Under the pieces are notes generated by a model, which had not been told where the DNA came from, ran no database searches, and saw nothing but the letters and a program-made list of their open reading frames with translations. Position numbers and translations under genes: made by a program. From Acidimicrobiaceae bacterium (lineage in GTDB: Bacteria > Actinomycetota > Acidimicrobiia > Acidimicrobiales > Aldehydirespiratoraceae): a stretch of DNA of 43,999 nt. The stretch's first letter is position 1; every line of letters begins with the position of its first letter. The stretch is from contig PBTQ01000073.1 in NCBI GenBank assembly GCA_002729125.1, positions 1 to 43,999 on the forward strand, in the 5' to 3' direction. This document shows, piece by piece, positions 18,973 through 25,855 of the stretch.

Positions 18973-19848
18973 ATGCAGGTGACACGGGTTGCAGGGGCGC
19001 TGGGGGCAAGGGTCGGCGGTGTCGACCCCCGTGACCCGGCTGCCTTCGACGACATTAAGGCCGCATTCCTCGGGCACGAGGTTGTGTTCTTCCGAAGCTC
19101 GAACCTCTCCGAGGAGGAGCAGTTCGAGCTCGGCCGTCGCTTCGGCACGCCGTCGATCTTTCCCGTGCAACGACTGCTCGGCGCAACCGAACCGCGTATG
19201 ACCGTGATCCAGGATGGACCCGACAGTCCCAACGCCGCCGACGGCTGGCACACCGATGCCACTTGGCTCGCCGCGCCGCTCGCCTATGCGCTGCTGCACA
19301 TGGAGACGCCGCCCGAGGTGGGCGGTGACACGATGTGGTGCTCGTCAACCGCTGCCTATGATCAACTCGCCGCGCCGATGCAGGAACTGCTGTGCTCCCT
19401 GCGGGTGATCCACGACAACGAGAGCTTCATCCAAGGTGTCTACGCGAAGGCCGGCGATGCAGCCCCCAAGATCGCCGATGGGCTCCGTGAGCACTACCCA
19501 CCGGTCGAGCATCCGATGGTGCGCACCCACCCCGAGACGGGTCGCCGGTCGATCGTGTTCGCCTGGCGGTTCATGAACCGTATTGTCGGGTTTAGCGAGC
19601 ACGAATCGAAGTCGCTGCTCACGTTCATCGGCGAGTGGGTGAAGGAGTCGCGGTTCCATGTGCGCTGGCAATGGGAGCAAGGCGACCTTGCCATCTGGGA
19701 CGAACGCTCAACGCTGCATCGGGCCTCGGCCGACCACTGGCCTCAGAAGCAAATGGCCCGTCGACTCGAGATCGATGGCGACCGGCCGTTCTTCGATCTC
19801 GATACCGAGCCGATCTTCCCCTCGAAGTTCCAGCCGTACACGTACTAA
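18973..19848 (+). CDS. TauD/TfdA-family Fe(II)/2-oxoglutarate dioxygenase
   Basis: The 291-residue protein hydroxylates an unknown substrate using Fe2+, 2-oxoglutarate and O2. His93 and Asp95 in GWHTDATW and distal His249 in STLHRASAD form the iron triad, and the Arg in QMARRLEI fits the 2-oxoglutarate-binding position. The spacing and length are typical (taurine, 2,4-D or alkylsulfate dioxygenase group). Family members commonly release sulfite or open side chains from organosulfur or aryloxy compounds, but active-site residues for substrate cannot be assigned here. It lies 48 bases after the MMPL gene on the same strand; no ribosome site is obvious at ATG 18973. Confidence 0.88.
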   Translation: MQVTRVAGALGARVGGVDPRDPAAFDDIKAAFLGHEVVFFRSSNLSEEEQFELGRRFGTPSIFPVQRLLGATEPRMTVIQDGPDSPNAADGWHTDATWLAAPLAYALLHMETPPEVGGDTMWCSSTAAYDQLAAPMQELLCSLRVIHDNESFIQGVYAKAGDAAPKIADGLREHYPPVEHPMVRTHPETGRRSIVFAWRFMNRIVGFSEHESKSLLTFIGEWVKESRFHVRWQWEQGDLAIWDERSTLHRASADHWPQKQMARRLEIDGDRPFFDLDTEPIFPSKFQPYTY

Positions 19849-19882
19849 ATCGGTGCAGTTGATCGTTGCAAGGCGGTTGTGG

Positions 19883-19969
19883 CGGAGGGAGGGGGATTCG
19901 AACCCCCGGGACCTGCGAAGGCCCGCTGGTTTTCAAGACCAGTGCAATCGTCCGCTCTGCCATCCCTCC
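19883..19969 (-). tRNA. tRNA-Ser (anticodon TGA)
   Basis: On the minus strand GGAGGGA pairs with TCCCTCC as the acceptor stem. The anticodon loop CTTGAAA sits between ACTGG and CCAGC, a long serine-type variable arm follows, and the T loop is TTCGAAT. The anticodon reads UCA and probably other UCN codons. CCA is not encoded. Confidence 0.95.
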
Positions 19970-20004
19970 AGAGACGAGGCTACGGCGTCGCGCGCTGCGA
20001 AACC

Positions 20005-20526
20005 TCACTCGTCGGTGGCGACCTCGATGCGGCTCCGCTGCCAGTCGCAAGGAGCAGTTAGGGCGGTGTCGGCGCGATCGATGAGCTCCCCGGCGGTGAG
20101 AGCGTGCGCCGGATAGCAGGCAACACCGACCCAGAGGGTCAGGCTTGGGTGGTTCTCCGCGAGGTGGAGGCGGAACCGTTCCATCGTCGAGATCGCTCCG
20201 CGCTCCGGGGTGTCTTCTAGCACCACACTAAAGCGCCTGTCCTGCAGGTGGGTCAACGTGTCGGCCTCACGAAGCGTTGCGCGGAGAGCGTCGGCGGCCA
20301 GCGCCGGTTCAGCGTTGGGCCGGTCGTCGCTCTCTCGGCCATCGACAACCTGGATCACGCCGACGGCGACGGGACGCAGGTGCCTCCGGGCTGCAGCGAT
20401 TCGACGGTCGAGCGCGACCACGACGTACTCCTGGTTCAACGGGCTGGTGACGGGGTCAATCAGGGCTGTGCCCCCTGCACCCGTTTCGGAGAGGACGATC
20501 GGGGCTGATCCATTACCGGCTCGCTT
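20005..20526 (-). pseudogene. degenerate GGDEF domain cut off by an in-frame amber codon
   Basis: This stretch continues the reading frame of the 20527-20829 gene beyond its TAG. It reads LIDPVTSPLNQEYVVVALDR, the D-P-L-T-G-L-x-N-R opening of a GGDEF (diguanylate cyclase) domain, and later GVACYPAHALTAGELIDRAD, matching the usual S-x-G-I-A-x-Y-P..A..L...AD segment. At the catalytic loop the sequence is LQDRRFSVVLED in place of R-x-GGDEF, so the domain cannot be catalytic. Its only start candidate, TTG 20439, lies inside the fold, so separate translation is unlikely. Either the gene has a nonsense mutation or the amber codon is read through. Confidence 0.7.
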
Positions 20527-20829
20527 CTAAGCGGCTGACAACTGCTCGGACAGGCTCTTCACGGCCTCTTCGGCACCAATGCGGCGCTGCACCTGGGTGG
20601 TGAGCGCCTGTTCGAGCTCGTGGACTTGCTCGTTCATCGAGTCGTTTCGCTCGTCGGCAGTATCGGTCTCGCGTCGCTGGCTCATCGTGAGCGCTGCCGC
20701 AGCGCCAGCGACGATGGACCCAAGGAGAGCGAGCTTGGTGCGGCCGCTCTCGGCGGCGAGTAAACCGACGCCGATGGCGGCAGCACCCAGGGCACTGGCA
20801 AGATCAGGTCGGGCATCACTTATTTGCAC
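20527..20829 (-). CDS. membrane-anchored coiled-coil segment of a split GGDEF-like protein
   Basis: From GTG 20829 this frame encodes 100 residues: two short hydrophobic stretches (LGAAAIGVGLLAA and LALLGSIVAGAAAALTM, residues about 12-50), then a charged helix (MNEQVHELEQALTTQVQRRIGAEEAVKSLSEQL) likely to form a coiled coil. It stops at TAG 20529-20527, after which the same frame continues as a degenerate GGDEF domain. The intact ancestor would have been a membrane-bound signalling protein of about 270 residues. The start is 25 bases after the aat stop, on the same strand; no good ribosome site is visible. Confidence 0.6.
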   Translation of the reverse strand: MQISDARPDLASALGAAAIGVGLLAAESGRTKLALLGSIVAGAAAALTMSQRRETDTADERNDSMNEQVHELEQALTTQVQRRIGAEEAVKSLSEQLSAA

Positions 20830-20854
20830 TCCATCGGCACCAGCATCGTCGTAT

Positions 20855-21550
20855 TCAAGCCAAAGGACGAATGATTGTGTGAGGGGTGTCGGTGAACAGC
20901 TGAGGATCAGGGCTCGAGAGCACCGTGTGGAGCCGCTCGAGATATTGAGACCGCGAGATTTCGGTGACGCCAAGCATCGCAAGATGATCCGTTCGCCACT
21001 GCACATCGATCACTCGGGGATGATCATCGACCAAGCCGGTGGCCAGAGCGACGACCGCTGCTTTCGACGCGTCGGTACGGCGATGAAACTTGGACTCGGC
21101 TGCGAACAGCCCTCCAATGCCGAGGCCATACAAGCCACCGACGAGCTGTCCGTCGCACCATGTTTCGACACTGTGGGCCCAACCAAGGTCGTGGAGACGT
21201 CGGTAGGCCCGCCGGATTCGATCGTCGATCCAGCGGTGCGGTCGGGTCGGCGCGGCGCACCCGGCAACGACCTCGTCGAATGCGGTGTCGACCCGAAACT
21301 CAAAGTGCCGCATGGATCGCCGCAACGAGCGACTGATATGAAGGTGGTCGAGTTCGAGGATCCCGCGGGGGTCCGGTGACCACCAACCAAGCACCCCTCC
21401 GCTCTCAATCGGCATCGGAAAAAGCGCTGATCGATAGGCGGCGATGAGCGTCCCCGGCTCGTCGTCAGCACCCACCCCTACGAAGCCGTGCTCGTCGGGC
21501 GACATGTCGACGGAGAAGTCCCATCGGCTGGCAGGCGGCTCGATCGGCAT
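20855..21550 (-). CDS. aat: leucyl/phenylalanyl-tRNA-protein transferase
   Basis: This 231-residue cytoplasmic enzyme adds Leu or Phe to proteins with N-terminal Arg or Lys, marking them for the ClpS/ClpAP N-end-rule pathway. Conserved blocks are all present: AYRSALFPMPIESGG, LGWWSPDPRGIL, IRRAYRRLHDLGWAHSVE, GGLYGLGIGGLFAAESKF and the C-terminal QWRTDHLAMLGVTEISRSQY. Length is standard. ATG 21550 lies 5 bases after a TAGGCT hexamer on the minus strand and lacks a ribosome site, so the mRNA is probably leaderless. Confidence 0.94.
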   Translation of the reverse strand: MPIEPPASRWDFSVDMSPDEHGFVGVGADDEPGTLIAAYRSALFPMPIESGGVLGWWSPDPRGILELDHLHISRSLRRSMRHFEFRVDTAFDEVVAGCAAPTRPHRWIDDRIRRAYRRLHDLGWAHSVETWCDGQLVGGLYGLGIGGLFAAESKFHRRTDASKAAVVALATGLVDDHPRVIDVQWRTDHLAMLGVTEISRSQYLERLHTVLSSPDPQLFTDTPHTIIRPLA

Positions 21551-21555
21551 ACCGC

Positions 21556-21575
21556 AGCCTAGGTTCGCCTAGGTT
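21556..21575. promoter_or_regulatory. back-to-back leaderless promoters in a 32-bp divergent gap
   Basis: CCTAGGTT occurs twice, at 21558 and 21568, exactly one helical turn apart. TAGGTT at 21570-21575 ends 7 bases before ATG 21583 on the plus strand, and TAGGCT on the minus strand ends 5 bases before the aat ATG. Both fit TANNNT -10 boxes of leaderless genes. The duplicated CCTAGG palindrome could also be a protein-binding site. Confidence 0.45.
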
Positions 21576-21582
21576 GCCGCCC

Positions 21583-22056
21583 ATGGCCGGCCGTGTTCCG
21601 CCCGAAGTGTCCGCTGCTCTCGCGGAACGCGCCGCCTCGCTCCGCGGCCGGGCGACAGGCCGGGTGCTCGACCTCGACACGGATCCCCTCGACGACGCCG
21701 ACGGTGCCTACGACACGATCTACGCGTTCCTCCAGGCGCCGCACCGACGCGACCTCGACCGCTTCTACCGTCGACTCCATGAACTGCTTGCGCCCGGCGG
21801 CCTGATGTACGTGCTCGAGCCGACGATGCGCACTGGCCCGCTTGGTCGGGCGCTCGGTATCGGTGGACGTCTGGCTCGTCCGATCACCGGGCTTCACCTC
21901 GACCGCGACGTTCCGCAGTCGATTCGTCGGTCGGGTCTCTTCGTGAGCGATCTGCACCGTTTCGAGATTGCGCCGGTGGCGGCGCCGTTCCGCCCGTTTG
22001 TGGAGGCGTGGGCGCAATTTCCGACACCAGCGCCAGAGGTCGGTGTTGTCAGCTGA
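21583..22056 (+). CDS. short methyltransferase-like protein
   Basis: This 157-residue product resembles a class I SAM methyltransferase of the type-11 group. GRATGRVLDLDTDP (residues 17-30) is an abbreviated motif I lacking the G-x-G-x-G loop, YDTIYAFLQAPHRRDLDRFY corresponds to motif II, and LHELLAPGGLMYVLEPTMR to motif III. About 30-40 residues usually found between motif I and II are missing and the SAM loop is poor, so activity is doubtful. It could be a degenerate methyltransferase or a binding protein derived from one. It is divergent from aat and its tail overlaps the convergent cyclophilin gene by 8 bp. Confidence 0.55.
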   Translation: MAGRVPPEVSAALAERAASLRGRATGRVLDLDTDPLDDADGAYDTIYAFLQAPHRRDLDRFYRRLHELLAPGGLMYVLEPTMRTGPLGRALGIGGRLARPITGLHLDRDVPQSIRRSGLFVSDLHRFEIAPVAAPFRPFVEAWAQFPTPAPEVGVVS

Positions 22057-22936
22057 CTTCGATTGTCACTGAGGTGACGGTGACGGTGCGCGAAGGTGCG
22101 CCGCCCAGCGCGCCACCGGGTTCGTGCAGACCGATGATCGACTGCAGCACCCCGAGCCCGTCCTCGTCGGTCTCGCCGAAAACGACGTAGACGCCCTGCC
22201 CGTCGAGCCGAGCGGCGTTCTCGCCGGTGGTGAAGAAGTACTGCGCGCTGGACGAGTTGGGAAGCGCAGTGCGGGCCATCACGAGCTGGCCGGGCACGTA
22301 GCGATACGGGCCGACGATGCCGGCATTGGTCTCCTCGAACTGTGGCTCGTCGGGGATCGTGTAGCCCGGACCCGGATCCGACGGTGATTCGGTGCGCGGC
22401 GCGCCGCCCTGAATGATGTCGATCGACGGATCGCTCCGGAAGATCGTGGTGCCGTCGTAGTACCCCCAACGGGCGAGGGTGACGAAGTTGTTGACGGTGA
22501 TCGGCGTCTCCGCCGTGTTGAGCGTCACCCGGATCTTGCCCTCGGAGGTGTCGAACACGGCCACGTGGGACGTGCTCGTGTCGATGCACATCGGATGGGG
22601 CTCGGCGAACGTGATCGTGCGCGGCGACGACCCGTCTTGGGCTGGGCAGGCCGAGGCATCCGTGAGGTCGGGGGCGGCCGTTCCTTCGTCGGGTTCGGCC
22701 GGCGAGGTGTCGGTCGGGGTGTCGGGCGTGATCGACTCGACCTGTGCGGGTCCGTCATCGCCAGCGAGGAAGATGCCCCCAACGAGCGGTGCAATTAAGG
22801 CGAGCGCGAGCAGAGCTACAAAGCTGCCGATGACCAGGCGACGACGACGCTCGCGACGGTCGATCACGACTTCCTGGCGGATCTTCTGCTTGCCGGCTTT
22901 TACCCGACGCTTCTTGAGTTGAGCTTGTGACGGCAC
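22049..22936 (-). CDS. membrane-anchored cyclophilin-type peptidyl-prolyl isomerase
   Basis: The 295-residue protein has a basic cytoplasmic tail (KKRRVKAGKQKIRQ), one transmembrane helix (about residues 34-58), a Pro/Thr/Asp-rich linker and a C-terminal cyclophilin domain. That domain contains NNFVTLARWGYYDGTTIFR with the catalytic Arg, FIIQGG-like DIIQGG, ALPNSSSAQYFFTT and YVVFGE, all characteristic. It should assist folding of exported proteins on the outer face of the membrane. GTG 22936 is preceded at 6 bases by TAGCGT on the minus strand, consistent with leaderless transcription. Confidence 0.88.
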   Translation of the reverse strand: MPSQAQLKKRRVKAGKQKIRQEVVIDRRERRRRLVIGSFVALLALALIAPLVGGIFLAGDDGPAQVESITPDTPTDTSPAEPDEGTAAPDLTDASACPAQDGSSPRTITFAEPHPMCIDTSTSHVAVFDTSEGKIRVTLNTAETPITVNNFVTLARWGYYDGTTIFRSDPSIDIIQGGAPRTESPSDPGPGYTIPDEPQFEETNAGIVGPYRYVPGQLVMARTALPNSSSAQYFFTTGENAARLDGQGVYVVFGETDEDGLGVLQSIIGLHEPGGALGGAPSRTVTVTSVTIEVS

Positions 22937-22942
22937 GCTGTG

Positions 22943-22948
22943 ACGCTA
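22943..22948 (-). promoter_or_regulatory. -10 box TAGCGT of the cyclophilin gene (leaderless)
   Basis: TAGCGT fits the TANNNT form and ends 6 bases before GTG 22936, with no ribosome site between them. The same arrangement recurs at several other starts in this window. Confidence 0.45.
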
Positions 22949-23010
22949 GCGGCCGCCTCTCGCCTTTCGCAGGCGACTTCATCTCGTTTGCCGAGCCAGG
23001 TGATCGCGCG

Positions 23011-23532
23011 TCAACGAGCGACGAAGCCGGGTGGCAGTGCCGCGATGGAGGAGCGACACTCGATCACAACGCTGCCGACACCGGCGTCAGTCCCGTCGCC
23101 GGTTTTCAGGTCGAGGCCGGTCACCAGCGAGATGTCGTCGACCCGCACGACATTGTCGAACAAGATGACCTCAAGCGGTTGATCGACCACTGGCTCGTAG
23201 CGGAGGGTCGATTCGCCGTCGAAAACGGTGACTCCGACATACTGCTGCCCGTTAAATGTCGCCACGTACACCTCAATGCGGCCGCCGGTGTCGGTTGTGT
23301 CGGCACCGACCGCGATCACGTTTCCTGCGCTGGGGGTGTAGCAGTCGGCCGTGATCTCGTAGGTCTCGCCCCCGATCTCGACGATCCCGATCGCGGCGGC
23401 GGCCGTGGTTGCCTCGGTGGTCGTCGTGGTCGGCTCGGCCGTTCTGAGACGCTCGCCTCCGTCGCCGGTTTCGATCGAGCAGCCACTGGTGATGAGGGCG
23501 ATGGCGACCACGACGGTGGGCAAGTGACGCAT
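23011..23532 (-). CDS. hypothetical lipoprotein
   Basis: The 173-residue product has a clean lipoprotein signal (MRHLPTVVVAIALI then lipobox TSGC, Cys18), a short Thr/Ala-rich linker (TTTTTEATTAAAA) and a beta-rich domain starting at IGIVEIGGETYEI, with two further Cys residues (ADCYTP and IECRSS) that could form a disulfide. No family is recognised. It lies between the cyclophilin and another Thr-linker membrane protein on the same strand, and all three appear to be extracytoplasmic; the spacing (about 70 bases on each side) would allow separate or shared transcripts. Confidence 0.75.
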   Translation of the reverse strand: MRHLPTVVVAIALITSGCSIETGDGGERLRTAEPTTTTTEATTAAAAIGIVEIGGETYEITADCYTPSAGNVIAVGADTTDTGGRIEVYVATFNGQQYVGVTVFDGESTLRYEPVVDQPLEVILFDNVVRVDDISLVTGLDLKTGDGTDAGVGSVVIECRSSIAALPPGFVAR

Positions 23533-23600
23533 CTGACTAAGGAAAGCAGACCGGAACGCCTGTCGTGCGGTGGTTCGGGGAACTCGTCCAGCGGGAATGG

Positions 23601-24383
23601 TCAGCCGGCGCAGGGAGTCTGGATGGTGACCTGCGGGATCCGTCCGCTCCGGAAAGTTTCGACGACACCATCACGGATGGTGAAGATCACCCGGAACTCG
23701 GCGTCAGACTCGTCCCGGGGCACGAAGATCAGATCGACGCTGCTGTCGTCGTTGAACTGGGTTTCGATCCGGTCGCCGAACAGGTTGACGATCTCGTCCT
23801 CAGTCGACCCGATGCCGATGCCGGAGCGAGTGGTCAGCGGCCCCGCCACGATGTCGACCCGCTCAATCGTGTTCTCGGTGACGAGGAACGAGATGCCTTC
23901 AGGACCTCGAGCGGGTGTCACCCGGTAGCAATCGCTCGTTGGCGCACAGCTGATGAGGTCGGTGCCGGCGGCGACTTGGGCCTGGGCAACGGTCATGCCG
24001 AATGTGACTTCGCCGAGACCGACCGTCGAGATTGAGTCGTTCGTGCCGAGGTTCAAGACGGTGGTGGTCGGCGCCTCGGCCTCCTCGCCGTCGCTCTCGG
24101 CGGCTTCGGTTGTCGTCGTGGTCAAGGCGTCGCCGGTTTCAGCGGTATCGGTGTCGGTGGTCTCGGCCGGTTCGTTCGAGCATTCGACGGGGATAGTGGT
24201 CGTGGCGGGGGCCGAGGTCGTCGAGGTCGTCGGCGTGGTACTCGTGGTGCTCGCAGCCAGCGTGGTGGTCGGTGCCACCGTGTTCTCGCCACCGTCATCG
24301 CCGGACCATGTGACGACGAATAGCGCGGCGCTGACGATCACGATCAGGGTGACGAGCATGATGATGAGCTGACGTGGCTGCAC
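23601..24383 (-). CDS. hypothetical membrane-anchored protein with Thr-rich linker
   Basis: The 260-residue protein from GTG 24383 has one N-terminal membrane helix (LIIMLVTLIVIVSAALFVV), a long low-complexity linker of Thr, Ser, Ala and Glu (about residues 35-115), then a globular domain with GLGEVTFGMTVAQAQVAAG, a short pattern seen in secreted beta-rich proteins whose helix follows G-x-T. GSTEDEIVNLFGDRIETQ looks like a second copy of the same motif, so the domain may hold two related repeats. Function is unknown. The start is fixed by TACGAT seven bases upstream on the minus strand; a longer frame would run into the tRNA-Lys region. Confidence 0.75.
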   Translation of the reverse strand: MQPRQLIIMLVTLIVIVSAALFVVTWSGDDGGENTVAPTTTLAASTTSTTPTTSTTSAPATTTIPVECSNEPAETTDTDTAETGDALTTTTTEAAESDGEEAEAPTTTVLNLGTNDSISTVGLGEVTFGMTVAQAQVAAGTDLISCAPTSDCYRVTPARGPEGISFLVTENTIERVDIVAGPLTTRSGIGIGSTEDEIVNLFGDRIETQFNDDSSVDLIFVPRDESDAEFRVIFTIRDGVVETFRSGRIPQVTIQTPCAG

Positions 24384-24390
24384 GGCTGTG

Positions 24391-24396
24391 ATCGTA
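24391..24396 (-). promoter_or_regulatory. -10 box TACGAT of the Thr-linker protein gene (leaderless)
   Basis: TACGAT (TANNNT) ends 7 bases before GTG 24383, and there is no Shine-Dalgarno sequence. Confidence 0.45.
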
Positions 24397-24490
24397 GGTC
24401 GGCTGAGCCGCCTGCCCAGGTCAGGCCCTGGTGTCGACCCACGTAATCCCTCGACACGGCAGCAGCACGTGCCGAGATGGAGATGGTGCG

Positions 24491-24564
24491 TGCCCCCGGT
24501 GGGACTCGAACCCACGATCTTCGGATTAAAAGTCCGCTGCCGTAACCAACTTGGCTACGGGGGC
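24491..24564 (-). tRNA. tRNA-Lys (anticodon TTT)
   Basis: On the minus strand GCCCCCG pairs with CGGGGGC as acceptor stem, the anticodon loop is CTTTTAA between CGGA and TCCG, and the T loop is TTCGAGT. It decodes AAA and AAG. CCA is not encoded. It lies 20 bases upstream of the -10 box of the divergent acyl-CoA dehydrogenase gene. Confidence 0.95.
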
Positions 24565-24583
24565 ACGAGCGAGCCTAACGACC

Positions 24584-24589
24584 TACCGT
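24584..24589 (+). promoter_or_regulatory. -10 box TACCGT of an acyl-CoA dehydrogenase gene (leaderless)
   Basis: TACCGT ends 6 bases before ATG 24596. No ribosome site intervenes, so transcription probably begins at the start codon itself. Confidence 0.45.
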
Positions 24590-24595
24590 GACGCA

Positions 24596-25855
24596 ATGGA
24601 CTTCTCGATCCCAGCCGACATCCAGGCATTGCTCGATGAGTGCGACGCGTTCATCGACGATGTGATCGTTCCCATCGAGGCCGAGGACGACAACATCCGC
24701 TTTTTCGACCACCGACGCGAGGACGCTCGCACCGACTGGGATCGCGATGGTCTCCCGAATGCAGAGTGGGAAGCCCTGCTCGGCCGCATGCGACGCGAAG
24801 CAGACGCGGCCGGCCTTCTGCGCTACCAGCTCCCGGCCCGCTTTGGCGGCCGCGACGGCTCCAACCTGGCCATGGCGATCGTACGTGAGCACCTCGCCCG
24901 TCGCGGTCTCGGCCTGCACAACGACCTGCAGAACGAATCGTCGATCATCGGCAACTTCCCGACCGTGCTGATGATGGAGAAGTACGGCTCTGGGGCGCAA
25001 CAGCAGGAATGGATCCCGAAGATGCTTGCCGGGGAGGCACGCATCGGCTTCGGGCTCACCGAGCCGCTCCACGGCTCCGACGCCACCTGGATGGAGACCA
25101 CGGCCGTTCGCGACGGTGACGAGTGGGTGATCAACGGCGAGAAGTACTGGAACACAGGGCTCCACCACGCCACCCACGATTTCATCTTCGCCCGTACCTC
25201 CGGCAACCCCGGCGAGGGCTACGGCATCACCTGTTTCATCGTGCCGGTCGACACGCCCGGCTTCGGTGTCGAGGAGTTCATGTGGACGTTCAACATGCCG
25301 ACCGACCACGCCCACGTGAAACTCGCCGATGTCCGCGTCAGCAATGACGGCATCCTCGGCGAGGAGGGTCGAGGCCTCCAGACCGCCCAACTGTTCGTGC
25401 ACGAGAACCGGATCCGTCAGGCCGCCTCGTCGCTCGGCGCCGGGCTGCACTGCATCGACGTCGCCGTCGAGCACGTCACCAACCGCACCGTCTTCGGCAA
25501 GCCGCTCGCATCGAACCAGGCGGTCCAGTTCCCGCTGGCCGAACTTGCCACCGACGCCGAGATGATCCGGGCGTTGATCTGGAAGACCGCGTGGGAGATG
25601 GACCAAGGCGTCGATCATCTTGAGATCACCGACAAGGTCGCCATGTGCAACTACCGAGGAAACCGCTTCTGCTGCGATGCCGCCGATCAGGCGATGCAGG
25701 CCTGCGGTGGTTATGGCTACGGGCGGAACTACCCGTTCGAGCACATCTACCGCCACCACCGCCGCTACCGCATCACTGAGGGCACCGAGGAGATCCAGAT
25801 CCGGAAGGTGGCCGGAAAGCTGTTCGGTTTCGCGGGTCGGGCGAAGACGGGGTGA
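24596..25855 (+). CDS. acyl-CoA dehydrogenase family protein
   Basis: This 419-residue flavoprotein oxidises an acyl-CoA thioester at the alpha-beta bond. RIGFGLTEPLHGSDATWMET (about residues 155-175) is the flavin/substrate loop, GEKYWNTGLHHATHDFIFART the next beta-domain block, and the C-terminal ACGGYGYGRNYPFEHIYR and ITEGTEEIQIRKVAG are signature elements. The first third begins with DFSIPADIQALLDECDAFID, typical of the ACAD11-like/long-chain group. Substrate is unknown. It overlaps the following DNA polymerase gene by GTGA, an odd but clear translational coupling. Confidence 0.9.
   Translation: MDFSIPADIQALLDECDAFIDDVIVPIEAEDDNIRFFDHRREDARTDWDRDGLPNAEWEALLGRMRREADAAGLLRYQLPARFGGRDGSNLAMAIVREHLARRGLGLHNDLQNESSIIGNFPTVLMMEKYGSGAQQQEWIPKMLAGEARIGFGLTEPLHGSDATWMETTAVRDGDEWVINGEKYWNTGLHHATHDFIFARTSGNPGEGYGITCFIVPVDTPGFGVEEFMWTFNMPTDHAHVKLADVRVSNDGILGEEGRGLQTAQLFVHENRIRQAASSLGAGLHCIDVAVEHVTNRTVFGKPLASNQAVQFPLAELATDAEMIRALIWKTAWEMDQGVDHLEITDKVAMCNYRGNRFCCDAADQAMQACGGYGYGRNYPFEHIYRHHRRYRITEGTEEIQIRKVAGKLFGFAGRAKTG

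Noticed and set aside
20437-20439. TTG as an independent start for the GGDEF-like part
   Set aside because: It falls inside the conserved domain opening and has no ribosome site; the frame is continuous with the upstream gene apart from the amber codon.
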